Positions 13,654-20,018 of a stretch of 20,018 nt of DNA are shown piece after piece. The translations under genes were made by a program, and so were the position numbers. Under the pieces are notes generated by a model, which made no database searches, had not been told where the DNA came from, and was given only the letters and a program-made list of their open reading frames with translations. Source of the DNA: JBIOYL01 sp044870185. GTDB lineage: Bacteria; Actinomycetota; CALGFH01. The stretch is from assembly GCA_044870185.1 (NCBI GenBank), contig JBIOYL010000075.1, positions 1-20,018 of the forward strand. Direction: 5' to 3'. The stretch's first letter is position 1. Each line of letters starts with the position of its first letter.

Positions 13654-13779
13654 GTGAGCGAGACCAACAAGCCGCCCGGCGCGACGCGCGCGGACCGCTG
13701 GGTCACCCCCGGTGGCAGGAGCGCGGACCGCTGCGTCACCCCCGGCGGCCGCGGTGTCGTGGTCGTCCGGCGCCGCTGA
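13654..13779 (+). CDS. Small 41-residue ORF with two 11-residue repeats, upstream of the LCP gene
   Basis: I do not recognise this product. A GTG at 13654, preceded by GGCAGGAGAG at longish spacing, opens a frame of 41 residues ending at 13779, eight bases before the earliest plausible LCP start; the GAAAGG used by the LCP gene overlaps its stop. The protein is hydrophilic and basic, with R-ADRWVTPGG and S-ADRCVTPGG as consecutive 11-residue units and a VVVVRRR end. It has no membrane segment and one cysteine. It may be a genuine small protein, a leader peptide controlling the LCP gene, or an accident of a 33-base DNA duplication. A possible -10 box (TAACCT at 13611) lies upstream, without a clear -35. 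Confidence 0.4.
   Translation: MSETNKPPGATRADRWVTPGGRSADRCVTPGGRGVVVVRRR
13688..13745. repeat. 33-bp period tandem pair within the small ORF
   Basis: GCGCGGACCGCTG followed by GTCACCCCCGG occurs at 13688-13712 and again from 13721, differing by one base (G to C) in the middle. The period of 33 keeps the frame and yields the repeated ADR-VTPGGR. Confidence 0.85.
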
Positions 13780-13792
13780 AAGGTGCGTGCCC

Positions 13793-14938
13793 GTGCTCCA
13801 GGCCGACCCGACCGCTCCGCCGCGCGGCGGCGAAGCCCAGCGGCGGGCGCGGCGCGGGCGCCTCCGCCGCCGCGTCGGGATCGCGGCCGCCGTCGTCCTG
13901 GTGCTCGCCCTGCTCGGCGCGGGGACCGCGTACAGCTACGTGCACTACCGCTTCAACCAGATCGAATCCGTCCCGGTCCCGGGTCTGCAGCGCAAGCCGG
14001 CGGCCCCGGCCGCGCCGTTCGACCTGCTGGTGGTCGGCTCGGACTCCCGCGCCGGCCTGAAGGCGGGTGAGGCCGCCGCGTTCGGGAGCAACCGCGACGT
14101 GGCAGGCCAGCGCAGCGACGTGACGATGATCGTCCGCGTCGACCCGGGCCGGGCGAAGGTGTCGGTCCTGTCGATCCCCCGAGACCTGTTGGTCCCGATC
14201 GCCGGCATCCACACGCGCAACCGGATCAACGCGGCGTTCGACGCCGGCCCCGAGCGGCTCGTCGAGACGATCCAGCAGGACTTCGGCATTCCCGTCAACC
14301 ACTACGTCCTGGTCGACTTCGATGGCTTCGAGGCCATCGTCGGCGCCCTCGGCGGCATCACCCTGCGCTTCCCCTACCCGTCGCGGGACAGCCTGTCGGG
14401 GCTGTCGGTGCCGAGCCCCGGCTGTCGTCGGCTCGACGGCGCCCAGGCGCTGTCGCTGGCGCGCAGCCGCCACTTTCAGTACCTCAAGGACGGCGCCTGG
14501 CACTCCGATCCCGCCAGCGACCTGAGTCGCATCCGCCGCCAGCACACGCTCCTGCGCGTGGCCCTGGACAAGGGCCTGTCCAAGGGTCTCACCAACCCGC
14601 TGCGCGCCAACGCCTTCATCGGCGCCATCGTGCACCACGTCACCAAGGACAGCGCCCTGACCGTGAAGGAGGCGGTCGATCTGCTCGGCCGGTTCCGCTC
14701 GCTGCGGCCCGCCGACCTGACGGCCTCCACGCTGCCCACCATCGAGGCCAACGGCTACCAGGGCTACGGCGATGTCCTGCTACTCAAGCAGCCGGACGCC
14801 CGCCAGGTGATCGACCGGTTCCTGGGCCGGTCGTCGGCCCCGAGCAGGACCCGCGCCGCAGGCGGGGGCCGCCCGGCGGGCGCACCGTCCGTGCCGGCGA
14901 CCTGGCCACCGGCCGACTTCGACCCGCGGCCCTGCTGA
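13793..14938 (+). CDS. LytR-CpsA-Psr (LCP) family cell-wall glycopolymer ligase
   Basis: A 381-residue membrane-anchored LCP protein. It has a short basic cytoplasmic N-terminus, one membrane helix (about residues 29-50, AAAVVLVLALLGAGTAY) and an extracytoplasmic LCP domain (about 75-290). Typical motifs are visible: LLVVGSDSR (79-86), RSDVTMIVRVD with Arg107/Asp109, SIPRDLLV with Arg130/Asp131, RINAAF (144-149), YVLVDFDGFEAIVGALGGI, LARSR (222-226) and DLSRIRRQ (243-250). LCP enzymes attach teichoic-acid-like polymers, capsule or arabinogalactan to peptidoglycan. The start is uncertain: GTG at 13793 has GAAAGG at 9 bases and is preferred over GTG at 13787. The C-terminus is Ala/Pro-rich without a LytR_C domain. 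It may be translated together with the preceding 41-codon ORF. Confidence 0.92.
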   Translation: MLQADPTAPPRGGEAQRRARRGRLRRRVGIAAAVVLVLALLGAGTAYSYVHYRFNQIESVPVPGLQRKPAAPAAPFDLLVVGSDSRAGLKAGEAAAFGSNRDVAGQRSDVTMIVRVDPGRAKVSVLSIPRDLLVPIAGIHTRNRINAAFDAGPERLVETIQQDFGIPVNHYVLVDFDGFEAIVGALGGITLRFPYPSRDSLSGLSVPSPGCRRLDGAQALSLARSRHFQYLKDGAWHSDPASDLSRIRRQHTLLRVALDKGLSKGLTNPLRANAFIGAIVHHVTKDSALTVKEAVDLLGRFRSLRPADLTASTLPTIEANGYQGYGDVLLLKQPDARQVIDRFLGRSSAPSRTRAAGGGRPAGAPSVPATWPPADFDPRPC

Positions 14939-14968
14939 CCCGTCACGCGGCAGTGACGAGCAGCGGGG
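14930..14968 (+). terminator. Bipartite hairpin overlapping the LCP stop codon
   Basis: CCCTGCTG pairs with CAGCGGGG (one wobble) and, inside, CGTCAC pairs with GTGACG around a 6-base loop. The outer arm includes the LCP stop codon. It is a good terminator candidate for the LCP transcript despite lacking a T-run. The following 190 bases up to the convergent HAD gene show nothing else I can support. Confidence 0.5.
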
Positions 14969-15158
14969 TGCACGACACCTGGAGCGCCGGTGCACGAACC
15001 GATGGTAGGCGTCGGGGTCCTTGGCCGGCGAGGGTGGCAGGAAGTCGGTCGCCTGCTGGGTCGCCTACCGGGAACTGGAGCAGACGGTGATCCAGACCTC
15101 CTCGGAACCGTCGAGTTGGTCCAGGAACGCATCGACGGCGTCGCAGCGGAGCCGGCGA

Positions 15159-15899
15159 TCACCGCTGCGGGCGAGCCTCGGACGACCCGGGCCGACGGTC
15201 GACCGCTCGGCCGGGCGGCGCGTCCGCCGGCGTGGCCGGGTCGGGTGCGCCGGTCGGGTCGACGAGCGCGGGCGTGAGCCTGGTCAGGTCCTCGACCACC
15301 ACGGCCGCCCGGGCGACGACGTCCGGGTCGGGCGGGAAGGCCCGGTTGGGAACGGCGACGACCCGCATGCGCGCCGCCAGCGCCGCCCACAGGCCGTTGG
15401 TGGAGTCCTCCACGGCGGCGCAGCGGGCCGGATCGCAGCCCAGGCGGCGGGCCGCCTCCAGGTAGACGTCGGGCGCCGGCTTGCCACGCGCGACCTCCTC
15501 CGACGACACGGTGACGGCGAACCAGGAGATCAGACCGGCCAGGCGAAGCACCGCGTCGATGACCGGCCGGTTGGACGAGGAGGCCAGCCCGAGCGGCCAG
15601 TCCGCGGCCAGGCGCCGCACGGCGCCGACCGCCCCGGGCAGCAGCGGCAGGCCCTTGCGGTAGCTGGCCAGGACCCGGTCGACCACGGCGTCCGAGATCT
15701 GCTCGGGGGCGAGCGGGACGGCGAGCTCGTCGTGCAGGTAGCGGGACCATTCCGGCGAGCTCATGCCCATCATGTCGCGCTGGGCGCGGGGCGACCAGCG
15801 CCCGCCCGTGGCGGCCACGAGCTGCTGGCGGGCCTGGTCCCAGACCTGCTCGGAGTCGAGCAGGACCCCATCGAGGTCGAACACCACCGCGTCGATCAT
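15159..15899 (-). CDS. HAD-superfamily phosphatase / phosphoglucomutase-like hydrolase
   Basis: A 246-residue HAD hydrolase with all four motifs: FDLDGVLLDS (Asp8 nucleophile, Asp10 acid/base), SSSNRP (Ser107-109), Lys140 in ARGKPAPDVYLEA and Glu164/Asp165 in AVEDSTNG. The cap lies between motifs I and II, as in beta-phosphoglucomutase and sugar-phosphate phosphatases. The substrate cannot be told from the sequence; coupling to an aldose-epimerase-like gene by an ATGA overlap suggests a sugar phosphate. The last 40 residues or so (after about 205) are Pro/Asp/Arg-rich and lie outside the fold. The gene is convergent with the LCP gene. Confidence 0.9.
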   Translation of the reverse strand: MIDAVVFDLDGVLLDSEQVWDQARQQLVAATGGRWSPRAQRDMMGMSSPEWSRYLHDELAVPLAPEQISDAVVDRVLASYRKGLPLLPGAVGAVRRLAADWPLGLASSSNRPVIDAVLRLAGLISWFAVTVSSEEVARGKPAPDVYLEAARRLGCDPARCAAVEDSTNGLWAALAARMRVVAVPNRAFPPDPDVVARAAVVVEDLTRLTPALVDPTGAPDPATPADAPPGRAVDRRPGSSEARPQR

Positions 15900-16681
15900 G
15901 GTCGGCTCGGCAGGCGCCAGCTCCAGGTGGTCTCGGCGACCAGGGGCTGGCCGGGCTCGACCACGGCCGGGGTCCGGTTCAGGGCGTCGGGCGGGGCGCT
16001 CTGCGGCTCGACGCAGATGGCATGCTCCGGCTTGTCGAACACGACCAGGTAGTCGCAGGTGGAGGTGATGGCCAGCTCGAGCGCGCCCGGCCAGGTCAGC
16101 ACCGGCTGCTGGCGCAGCCCGCCGAAGCAGTCGTCCCACGGGCCGGGCGGTGGGGGGACCCGCTGGCCGCCGGGGATGCCCTCGGCGTCGCGCAGCTCCA
16201 TCCAGGCCGCATCGAACGACAGCTCCGCCGGGGCGCCGCGGGCCAGGCGGCGGCGGAACCACGGATGCCAGCCGCAGGACGCGGGCATCGGGCGGTCGTC
16301 TGCGTGGACCTCGAGCCGCAGCGCCAGCGCGTCCTCGGTCGGGCGGACCGTGTGCACCGCCCGCCCGCCGAACGGCCAGTCGGGTCCCAGGTCGATCGAG
16401 TAGGAGCCGCCGCCGTCGGCGTGCCACGCCCGTTCGAACACGGTGCCGTGGATGGCGTGGGGCGGCAGGTTGACCGGCAGCCGGACCTCGGCGCCGTCGA
16501 AGCTGAAGCGCCCGTGCCGGGTCCGCCCCGCCCAGGGCGCCATGGGGAAACAGCCCCACAGCGTCGGCCCGGGGCCCTCGGTCACCAGCAGCTCCAGCCC
16601 GTCCACGCGCAGCGAGCCCAGGCGGGCGCCGGCCTCGGGCACGACGGTGACCTGGACGTTGCCGGCCTGCAGGACCTCCAT
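15896..16681 (-). CDS. Aldose 1-epimerase-like protein
   Basis: A 261-residue galactose-mutarotase-fold protein. Family residues are in place: Arg53 in MAPWAGRTRHG, His78 in AIHGTVFERAW, His139 in CGWHPWF and the putative base Glu225 in CVEPQSAPPDALN. Such enzymes interconvert alpha and beta anomers of hexoses, and the shorter YeaD-like members act on hexose 6-phosphates. The ATG at 16681 follows GGGAGG at 6 bases. It overlaps the HAD gene by four bases and lies 89 bases behind the DAK2 gene on the same strand, so the three may be one transcript. The substrate is unknown. Confidence 0.88.
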   Translation of the reverse strand: MEVLQAGNVQVTVVPEAGARLGSLRVDGLELLVTEGPGPTLWGCFPMAPWAGRTRHGRFSFDGAEVRLPVNLPPHAIHGTVFERAWHADGGGSYSIDLGPDWPFGGRAVHTVRPTEDALALRLEVHADDRPMPASCGWHPWFRRRLARGAPAELSFDAAWMELRDAEGIPGGQRVPPPPGPWDDCFGGLRQQPVLTWPGALELAITSTCDYLVVFDKPEHAICVEPQSAPPDALNRTPAVVEPGQPLVAETTWSWRLPSRP

Positions 16682-16770
16682 CGGGTGCCTCCCAAGCTCG
16701 TTGCGGCCCGCTCTGTGGCGGGTGGAACGTAGGCTACCCAGCTGCGCCGCGATGCGTCGCCCGCACGGGC

Positions 16771-17688
16771 TCAGCCATCGCGCCGGTCGGCCTCGGATGC
16801 CACCCCGAGCCGGGCGACCCGGATGCGGGACGGGGTGCCACGCCGGATCGCCGCCTCGATCGCCGGACCGGCGTCGTCGGTGTGGACGTGGACGCTGTAC
16901 AGCCCGCCGTCCCCGGTCACCGCGACCGAGTCGCCGATCGTGCGCAGATAGCCCTTGAGCTGCTCGATCTCCTCCGGCCGGCAGGCGAGCAGGTACTGCA
17001 CCTCGAAGGCGTGCCCGTCGCCGCGCTCGTGGCCCGGCAGCGGCCGCGGGGCGGCCGGCGCCGCCCGGCCGGGCGGCCGCGGGGCGGCCACGACGCTGGC
17101 CAGCGCCCCAAGGCAGAGCTCGAAGCCGCGGCCGGCCGCGTCGACGACGCCGGCGTCGCGCAGGACGTCGAGCTGGTCCTGGGTGGCGGCAACAGCCCGC
17201 GTGGCCGCCTCGACGCCGACGGCGAGCAGTGCGTCCACGTCCCGGTCGCCGGCCGCCTCCAGCGCCTCGGCGGTGGCGCGGACGACGGTCAGGATCGTGC
17301 CCTCGACCGGTTCCAGCACCGCCCGGTCGGCGTGACGGCTCGCCGCCCAGAAGCCCGTGACCAGCTCGGCCGGACCCACCCGGTCTAGCGGGGCCCAGGT
17401 CTCGCACAGGCCGCGCAGCACCTCGGCCAGGATCATGCCCGAGTTGCCGGCCGCGCCCATCAGCGCCCCCTCGGTGATCGCCGTGGCCGCCGCGCGCATG
17501 CCCCCGCCGTCGGCGGCGTCGGCCGCCTCGGCGGCGCGCTGCAGGGTGGCGACCATGTTGGTGCCCGTGTCGCGGTCGTGGACCGGGAAGACGTTCAGCC
17601 GGTTGAGCTCGTCGGAGTGGCGGCGCAGCTCGCCGAGCATGGCGCGGACCGCCTCGACCAAGGTTTGGGCGTCCAGGGGTTGGGGCAT
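16771..17688 (-). CDS. DAK2/DhaL-domain protein, FakA-like but lacking the C-terminal domain
   Basis: A 305-residue protein related to FakA, the ATP-binding subunit of bacterial fatty acid kinase. Residues about 1-200 are the DhaL kinase domain: NRLNVFPVHDRDTGTNMVATL (metal-binding Asp38, Asp40, Asn44), GALMGAAGNSGMILAEVLRG (75-93), and VEGTILTVVRATAEA (128-142). After a Pro/Ala linker, residues about 225-292 match the FakA middle domain (FEVQYLLACRPEEIEQLKGYL, GDSVAVTGDGGLYSVHVHTDD). The roughly 200-residue C-terminal domain of full-length FakA, which contacts the FakB fatty-acid carrier, is absent: the frame stops at 16771 and only 89 bases remain before the next gene. The usual D-G-D of the metal loop reads D-R-D here. 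The gene seems leaderless (TATACT six bases before the ATG). A DegV/FakB-like gene lies 0.9 kb away. Confidence 0.88.
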   Translation of the reverse strand: MPQPLDAQTLVEAVRAMLGELRRHSDELNRLNVFPVHDRDTGTNMVATLQRAAEAADAADGGGMRAAATAITEGALMGAAGNSGMILAEVLRGLCETWAPLDRVGPAELVTGFWAASRHADRAVLEPVEGTILTVVRATAEALEAAGDRDVDALLAVGVEAATRAVAATQDQLDVLRDAGVVDAAGRGFELCLGALASVVAAPRPPGRAAPAAPRPLPGHERGDGHAFEVQYLLACRPEEIEQLKGYLRTIGDSVAVTGDGGLYSVHVHTDDAGPAIEAAIRRGTPSRIRVARLGVASEADRRDG

Positions 17689-17694
17689 GGTGCG

Positions 17695-17700
17695 AGTATA
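17695..17700 (-). promoter_or_regulatory. -10 box of a probably leaderless DAK2 transcript
   Basis: TATACT on the minus strand ends six bases before the DAK2 ATG, so transcription would start at or next to the A of the start codon. No Shine-Dalgarno sequence lies between. A matching -35 box is not obvious. Confidence 0.45.
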
Positions 17701-17844
17701 CGAGCGCCCACGGCCGTGCCCGAGCAGGCCGTGGCCTGGCCGGTTGCGCAATGCGGCGCGTCGGCGCAGGCTACGCATGCGCCGGCCGGTCCGGGAGTTC
17801 GAGGCTGTGCGGCGCCATGCCGCCGAGCCTGCAGAGGAGGGCTG

Positions 17845-18483
17845 TTGGCGCACCCGCCGACGTTCCAGATCCCCAGCCCGCGCATGCTGGCCGGGCGCGC
17901 GTTGCCGCATGTGCTCGAGGGGACGCTGGTGCCGCTGGTGCTGTTCTACGGCGGGCTTCGTCTCCTGGGCCTGTGGGGTGCGCTCATCGCCGCCCTCGCC
18001 TGGTCGTATGCGGCTGTGCTGCGCCGGATCGTCCTGCGCCAGCGGGTGCCCGGCATGCTGCTGCTCGGGGTCGCCGCCGTGACCGCCCGTGCCGCGGTGG
18101 CGCTGGCCACCGGCAGCGTGTTCGTGTACTTCCTGCAGCCGACGCTGGGCACGGTGCTGGTGGCCGGGGCGTTCCTGGTGTCGGTGCCGCTGCGGCGGCC
18201 TCTGGCCGAGCGGCTCGCCGCCGACTTCCTGCCGCTGCCCCCCTCGCTGCTCACCCGCCCCAGGGTGCACCGGTTCTTCCTGCGCATCTCGCTGCTGTGG
18301 GCGTTCGTGTTCCTGGCCAACGCCGGGGTCGCGCTGTGGCTGCTGGTCAGCCAGCCGATCGCCGTCTTCCTGGTCGGCAAGACGGCCGCGTCGGCGGTGC
18401 TCATGGTGGCCGCGGTGGCCGTGTCCACGTTGAGCTTCCGTCGCTGTCTGCGGGCCGACGCCCGCCGCGCCATGCGCGGCTGA
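17845..18483 (+). CDS. Six-helix membrane protein, possibly VC0807-like
   Basis: A 212-residue integral membrane protein with about six hydrophobic segments: roughly residues 25-42, 43-60, 68-90, 94-112, 150-172 and 175-200 (for example LLWAFVFLANAGVALWLLV). The order, the cytoplasmic basic loops and the FFLRISLLWAFVFLANA block recall the VC0807 family of uncharacterised proteins, related in layout to septation protein A; I hold this loosely. The start is placed at TTG 17845 because AGAGGAGGG lies just upstream; ATG at 17884 is the alternative and would lose 13 residues. No transport or enzymatic motif is visible. It is divergent from the DAK2 gene and convergent with degV. Confidence 0.65.
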   Translation: MAHPPTFQIPSPRMLAGRALPHVLEGTLVPLVLFYGGLRLLGLWGALIAALAWSYAAVLRRIVLRQRVPGMLLLGVAAVTARAAVALATGSVFVYFLQPTLGTVLVAGAFLVSVPLRRPLAERLAADFLPLPPSLLTRPRVHRFFLRISLLWAFVFLANAGVALWLLVSQPIAVFLVGKTAASAVLMVAAVAVSTLSFRRCLRADARRAMRG

Positions 18484-18523
18484 CCGCCGCGGGACCGCCG
18501 GCGGCCGGCCGCCAGGCCATGTG

Positions 18524-18540
18524 GGCCCGGCCGCCGGGCC
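18524..18540. terminator. GC hairpin between convergent membrane-protein and degV genes
   Basis: GGCCCGG and CCGGGCC with a 3-base loop lie in the 75-base convergent gap. The symmetry would serve both transcripts. The sequence around it is itself GC-repetitive, so support is moderate. Confidence 0.4.
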
Positions 18541-18558
18541 GTCGCCTCTCCGGGACGC

Positions 18559-19407
18559 CTACCCGGCCGGCTCCCACCACCAGGCCAGGCCGGTGACGCC
18601 GGGGCCGGTGTGGGCGACCATCGCGAGGTCGAACTCGCCGACGAACGCCGTCGCCGGTTCCACCCGCCCGTACACGCCCTCGAGGAGCTGCTTGGCGGCG
18701 TCGGGGGCGAGCGCGTGCAGGGCGGCCACATGCAGGTCGGCCTCGTGCAGGTCGGCCCCGGGTGGGCGCGACGCCCACCAGCGCGCCAGGATCCGCTCCC
18801 TGGCTGCCTCGGGCGAGAACGCCGGCCGCAGCGGACGGATCCGGCCGGCGCGGAACTCGAACATCGGCTGGATGCCGAGCCGGGCTCCGGCCCAGCCCAT
18901 CGAGGCGGGCAGCCGGCCGCTGCGGACCAGCTGGTCGAGGGTGGGCACGGTGGCGACGAGCCGCACCCGCTCGGCCGCCCGGCGGGCGGCGGCCAGCACG
19001 CCCGCGAGCGGCTCCCCGCGGCGTGCCGCCTGCGCCGCCGCCAGCACGACTAGGCCCTGGCCACCGGCTGCCGTGCCGGTGTCGAGCACCTCGACCCGGC
19101 CGGGCGTGCGCGCGGCGGCCAGGCGGGCCGCCTGGTAGGTGCTGCTCATCGACCGGGCGACCGTGAGCACGAGCACGCCGTCGCCGGTCAGGCGCTCGCG
19201 GATGGCCGCGGCGAACTGGCCGGGGGACGGGCTCGAGGTGACCACGCCGTCGTCCAGCCAGGCGAGCAGCTCCTGCGGGTGGGGCCGGGCGGCGCCGCAC
19301 TCCCGGCCGCCGACCGAGACCCGCAGCGCGACCACGGTGACGCCGCCGGAGGCGGCCAGGTCGGGCGGGAGCGATGCGGCACTGTCGGTGATGATCGCGA
19401 CCGCCAT
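18559..19407 (-). CDS. DegV-family fatty-acid-binding protein (FakB-like)
   Basis: A 282-residue DegV protein, full length for the family. FakB proteins hold a fatty acid while FakA phosphorylates it, delivering acyl-phosphate to phospholipid synthesis. Landmarks: AIITDSAASLP (4-14), TSSPSPGQF (57-65) and SMSSTYQAA (86-94), whose Ser/Thr line the carboxylate pocket, LDQLVRSGRLP (157-167), IQPMFEFRAGRIRPL (179-193) and MVAHTGPG with the conserved His266. The ATG at 19407 overlaps the preceding permease stop (TGATG). GGAGGG, the last unit of a hexanucleotide array, serves as its ribosome-binding site. The FakA-like gene nearby is the natural partner. Confidence 0.92.
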   Translation of the reverse strand: MAVAIITDSAASLPPDLAASGGVTVVALRVSVGGRECGAARPHPQELLAWLDDGVVTSSPSPGQFAAAIRERLTGDGVLVLTVARSMSSTYQAARLAAARTPGRVEVLDTGTAAGGQGLVVLAAAQAARRGEPLAGVLAAARRAAERVRLVATVPTLDQLVRSGRLPASMGWAGARLGIQPMFEFRAGRIRPLRPAFSPEAARERILARWWASRPPGADLHEADLHVAALHALAPDAAKQLLEGVYGRVEPATAFVGEFDLAMVAHTGPGVTGLAWWWEPAG

Positions 19408-20018
19408 CAGGCGCCCTCCGCCTCCGCCTCCGCCTCCGCCTCCGGCTCGGCGAGCCTGGCCGGCATGAGCGCGGCGCCGCCCACCATCACCAGCCCGGCG
19501 CAGAACAGCACCAGCGCGGCCGGCTGGACCGTGCCGCGCAGCGGCAGGGGCACGGGCGCGATCTCCTGGGCGGCGAAGCCGGCGCCGATGGCGGCCAGGC
19601 TCATGCCGACCCTGAGCACGACGTGGAAGGCGGTCAGGCCCAGCACCCGCTGCTCCTCGTCGAGGGTCTCCTGCAGGTAGGTGACCCCGGCGATCAGCGC
19701 GGCGGCGGCGGCCGCGCCGAACGGCACCGCGGCCAGGTAGGCGAGGCCGATGCTCGAGGTCAGGCTCATCAGCGCGAGCACCACGCCCATGGCCGCGACC
19801 GAGGCGCGGATCAGGCCCAGGCTGGGGGTGCCGTGCGAGCGGCGCTGGACGAGCGCCCAGCCGCCCACCCCGCCGACGCCGAACAGCGCCACCAGCACGC
19901 CGAACTGCCCGGTGCTGGCGCCCAGCACCTTGTTGACGAACACGATCCCGAGCGAGAACAGCGCGCCGATGCCCAGCACCGCGGTGGCGGTGGCCGGCAG
20001 GACCGCACGCACGACGGG
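19407..20018 (-). CDS. MFS-type permease, C-terminal half (5' end outside the window)
   Basis: The 204 visible codons encode about six hydrophobic helices in the pattern of the second half of a major facilitator permease, with a Q-R-R-S-H loop near residue 60 and helices rich in Ala/Gly/Val (PFGAAAAAALIAGVTYLQ). The frame is open to the right edge, so the true start lies beyond it. The end is an unusual acidic run, EPEAEAEAEAEGA, written by a hexanucleotide repeat. The stop overlaps the degV start by one base, so the two are translationally coupled. Substrate unknown; coupling to a fatty-acid carrier raises lipid-related export or import as a guess only. Confidence 0.8.
   Translation of the reverse strand, partial: PVVRAVLPATATAVLGIGALFSLGIVFVNKVLGASTGQFGVLVALFGVGGVGGWALVQRRSHGTPSLGLIRASVAAMGVVLALMSLTSSIGLAYLAAVPFGAAAAAALIAGVTYLQETLDEEQRVLGLTAFHVVLRVGMSLAAIGAGFAAQEIAPVPLPLRGTVQPAALVLFCAGLVMVGGAALMPARLAEPEAEAEAEAEGA
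19415..19444. repeat. Hexanucleotide array (CCTCCG)n at the permease/degV junction
   Basis: Five CCTCC units recur every six bases from 19415. On the coding strand they read GGAGGC repeated, giving Glu-Ala repeats in the permease, while the last GGAGGG lies six bases before the degV ATG. Confidence 0.9.

Noticed and set aside
16682..16770. Frameshifted remainder of the FakA C-terminal domain
   Set aside because: Only 89 bases are available and none of the frames gives a recognisable continuation, so a simple frameshift cannot explain the short protein.
15896..17407. Upstream extension of the epimerase frame into the DAK2 gene
   Set aside because: The extra sequence is an out-of-frame reading of the DAK2 gene; a good ribosome-binding site supports the start at 16681.
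1..20018. tRNA, rRNA, insertion sequence, integrase or attachment site
   Set aside because: I looked for these and saw no tRNA-like or rRNA-like sequence, transposase motif or flanking direct/inverted repeats of that kind.

Overview
The window is strongly GC-rich, densely coded DNA with no rRNA, tRNA, phage, insertion sequence or CRISPR array that I can see. The gene content points to an actinobacterium (Actinomycetota): an AfsR/SARP regulator with ATPase and TPR parts, an LCP cell-wall protein, a fused SpoIIE phosphatase/anti-sigma kinase with STAS partners, a DAK2/DegV pair, and an XRE regulator resembling the one beside mycobacterial hbhA. The lineage within the phylum cannot be fixed from the sequence alone.

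Layout. (1) 1-4319, minus strand: a partner-switching set (GAF-SpoIIE-HATPase protein, then two STAS antagonists) followed by a transketolase that runs off the left edge. (2) 4499-7420, plus strand: a 973-residue SARP-ATPase-TPR regulator. (3) 7532-13437: a polyhydroxyalkanoate (PHA) region made of a thiolase (+), an XRE regulator with a long Ala/Pro/basic tail (-), a two-helix K+ channel with RCK domain (+), a phasin-PHA synthase operon (-), and a divergent MaoC-type hydratase (+). (4) 13654-14938, plus strand: a 41-codon repeat-containing ORF and an LCP-family protein. (5) 15159-17688, minus strand: a short FakA-like DAK2 protein, an aldose-1-epimerase-like protein and a HAD phosphatase, the last two overlapping by ATGA. 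(6) 17845-20018: a six-helix membrane protein (+), then a convergent MFS permease (partial) and DegV fatty-acid-binding protein (-).

How it fits together. Thiolase makes acetoacetyl-CoA, MaoC can supply (R)-3-hydroxyacyl-CoA from beta-oxidation, PhaC polymerises it and phasin coats the granule; no PhaB reductase is visible. The phasin-phaC operon and maoC are divergently transcribed from two promoters that resemble each other well beyond their -35 and -10 boxes, which suggests one shared regulator; the XRE protein is the obvious candidate. FakA-like and DegV (FakB-like) proteins would form a fatty-acid kinase, but the FakA lacks the usual C-terminal domain.

The most notable signals are the matched divergent promoters, a strong Shine-Dalgarno plus in-frame ATG inside the K+ channel gene placed exactly at the start of its RCK domain (as in MthK), a run of different short tandem duplications in the 5' regions of the PHA and LCP genes, and the truncated FakA architecture.
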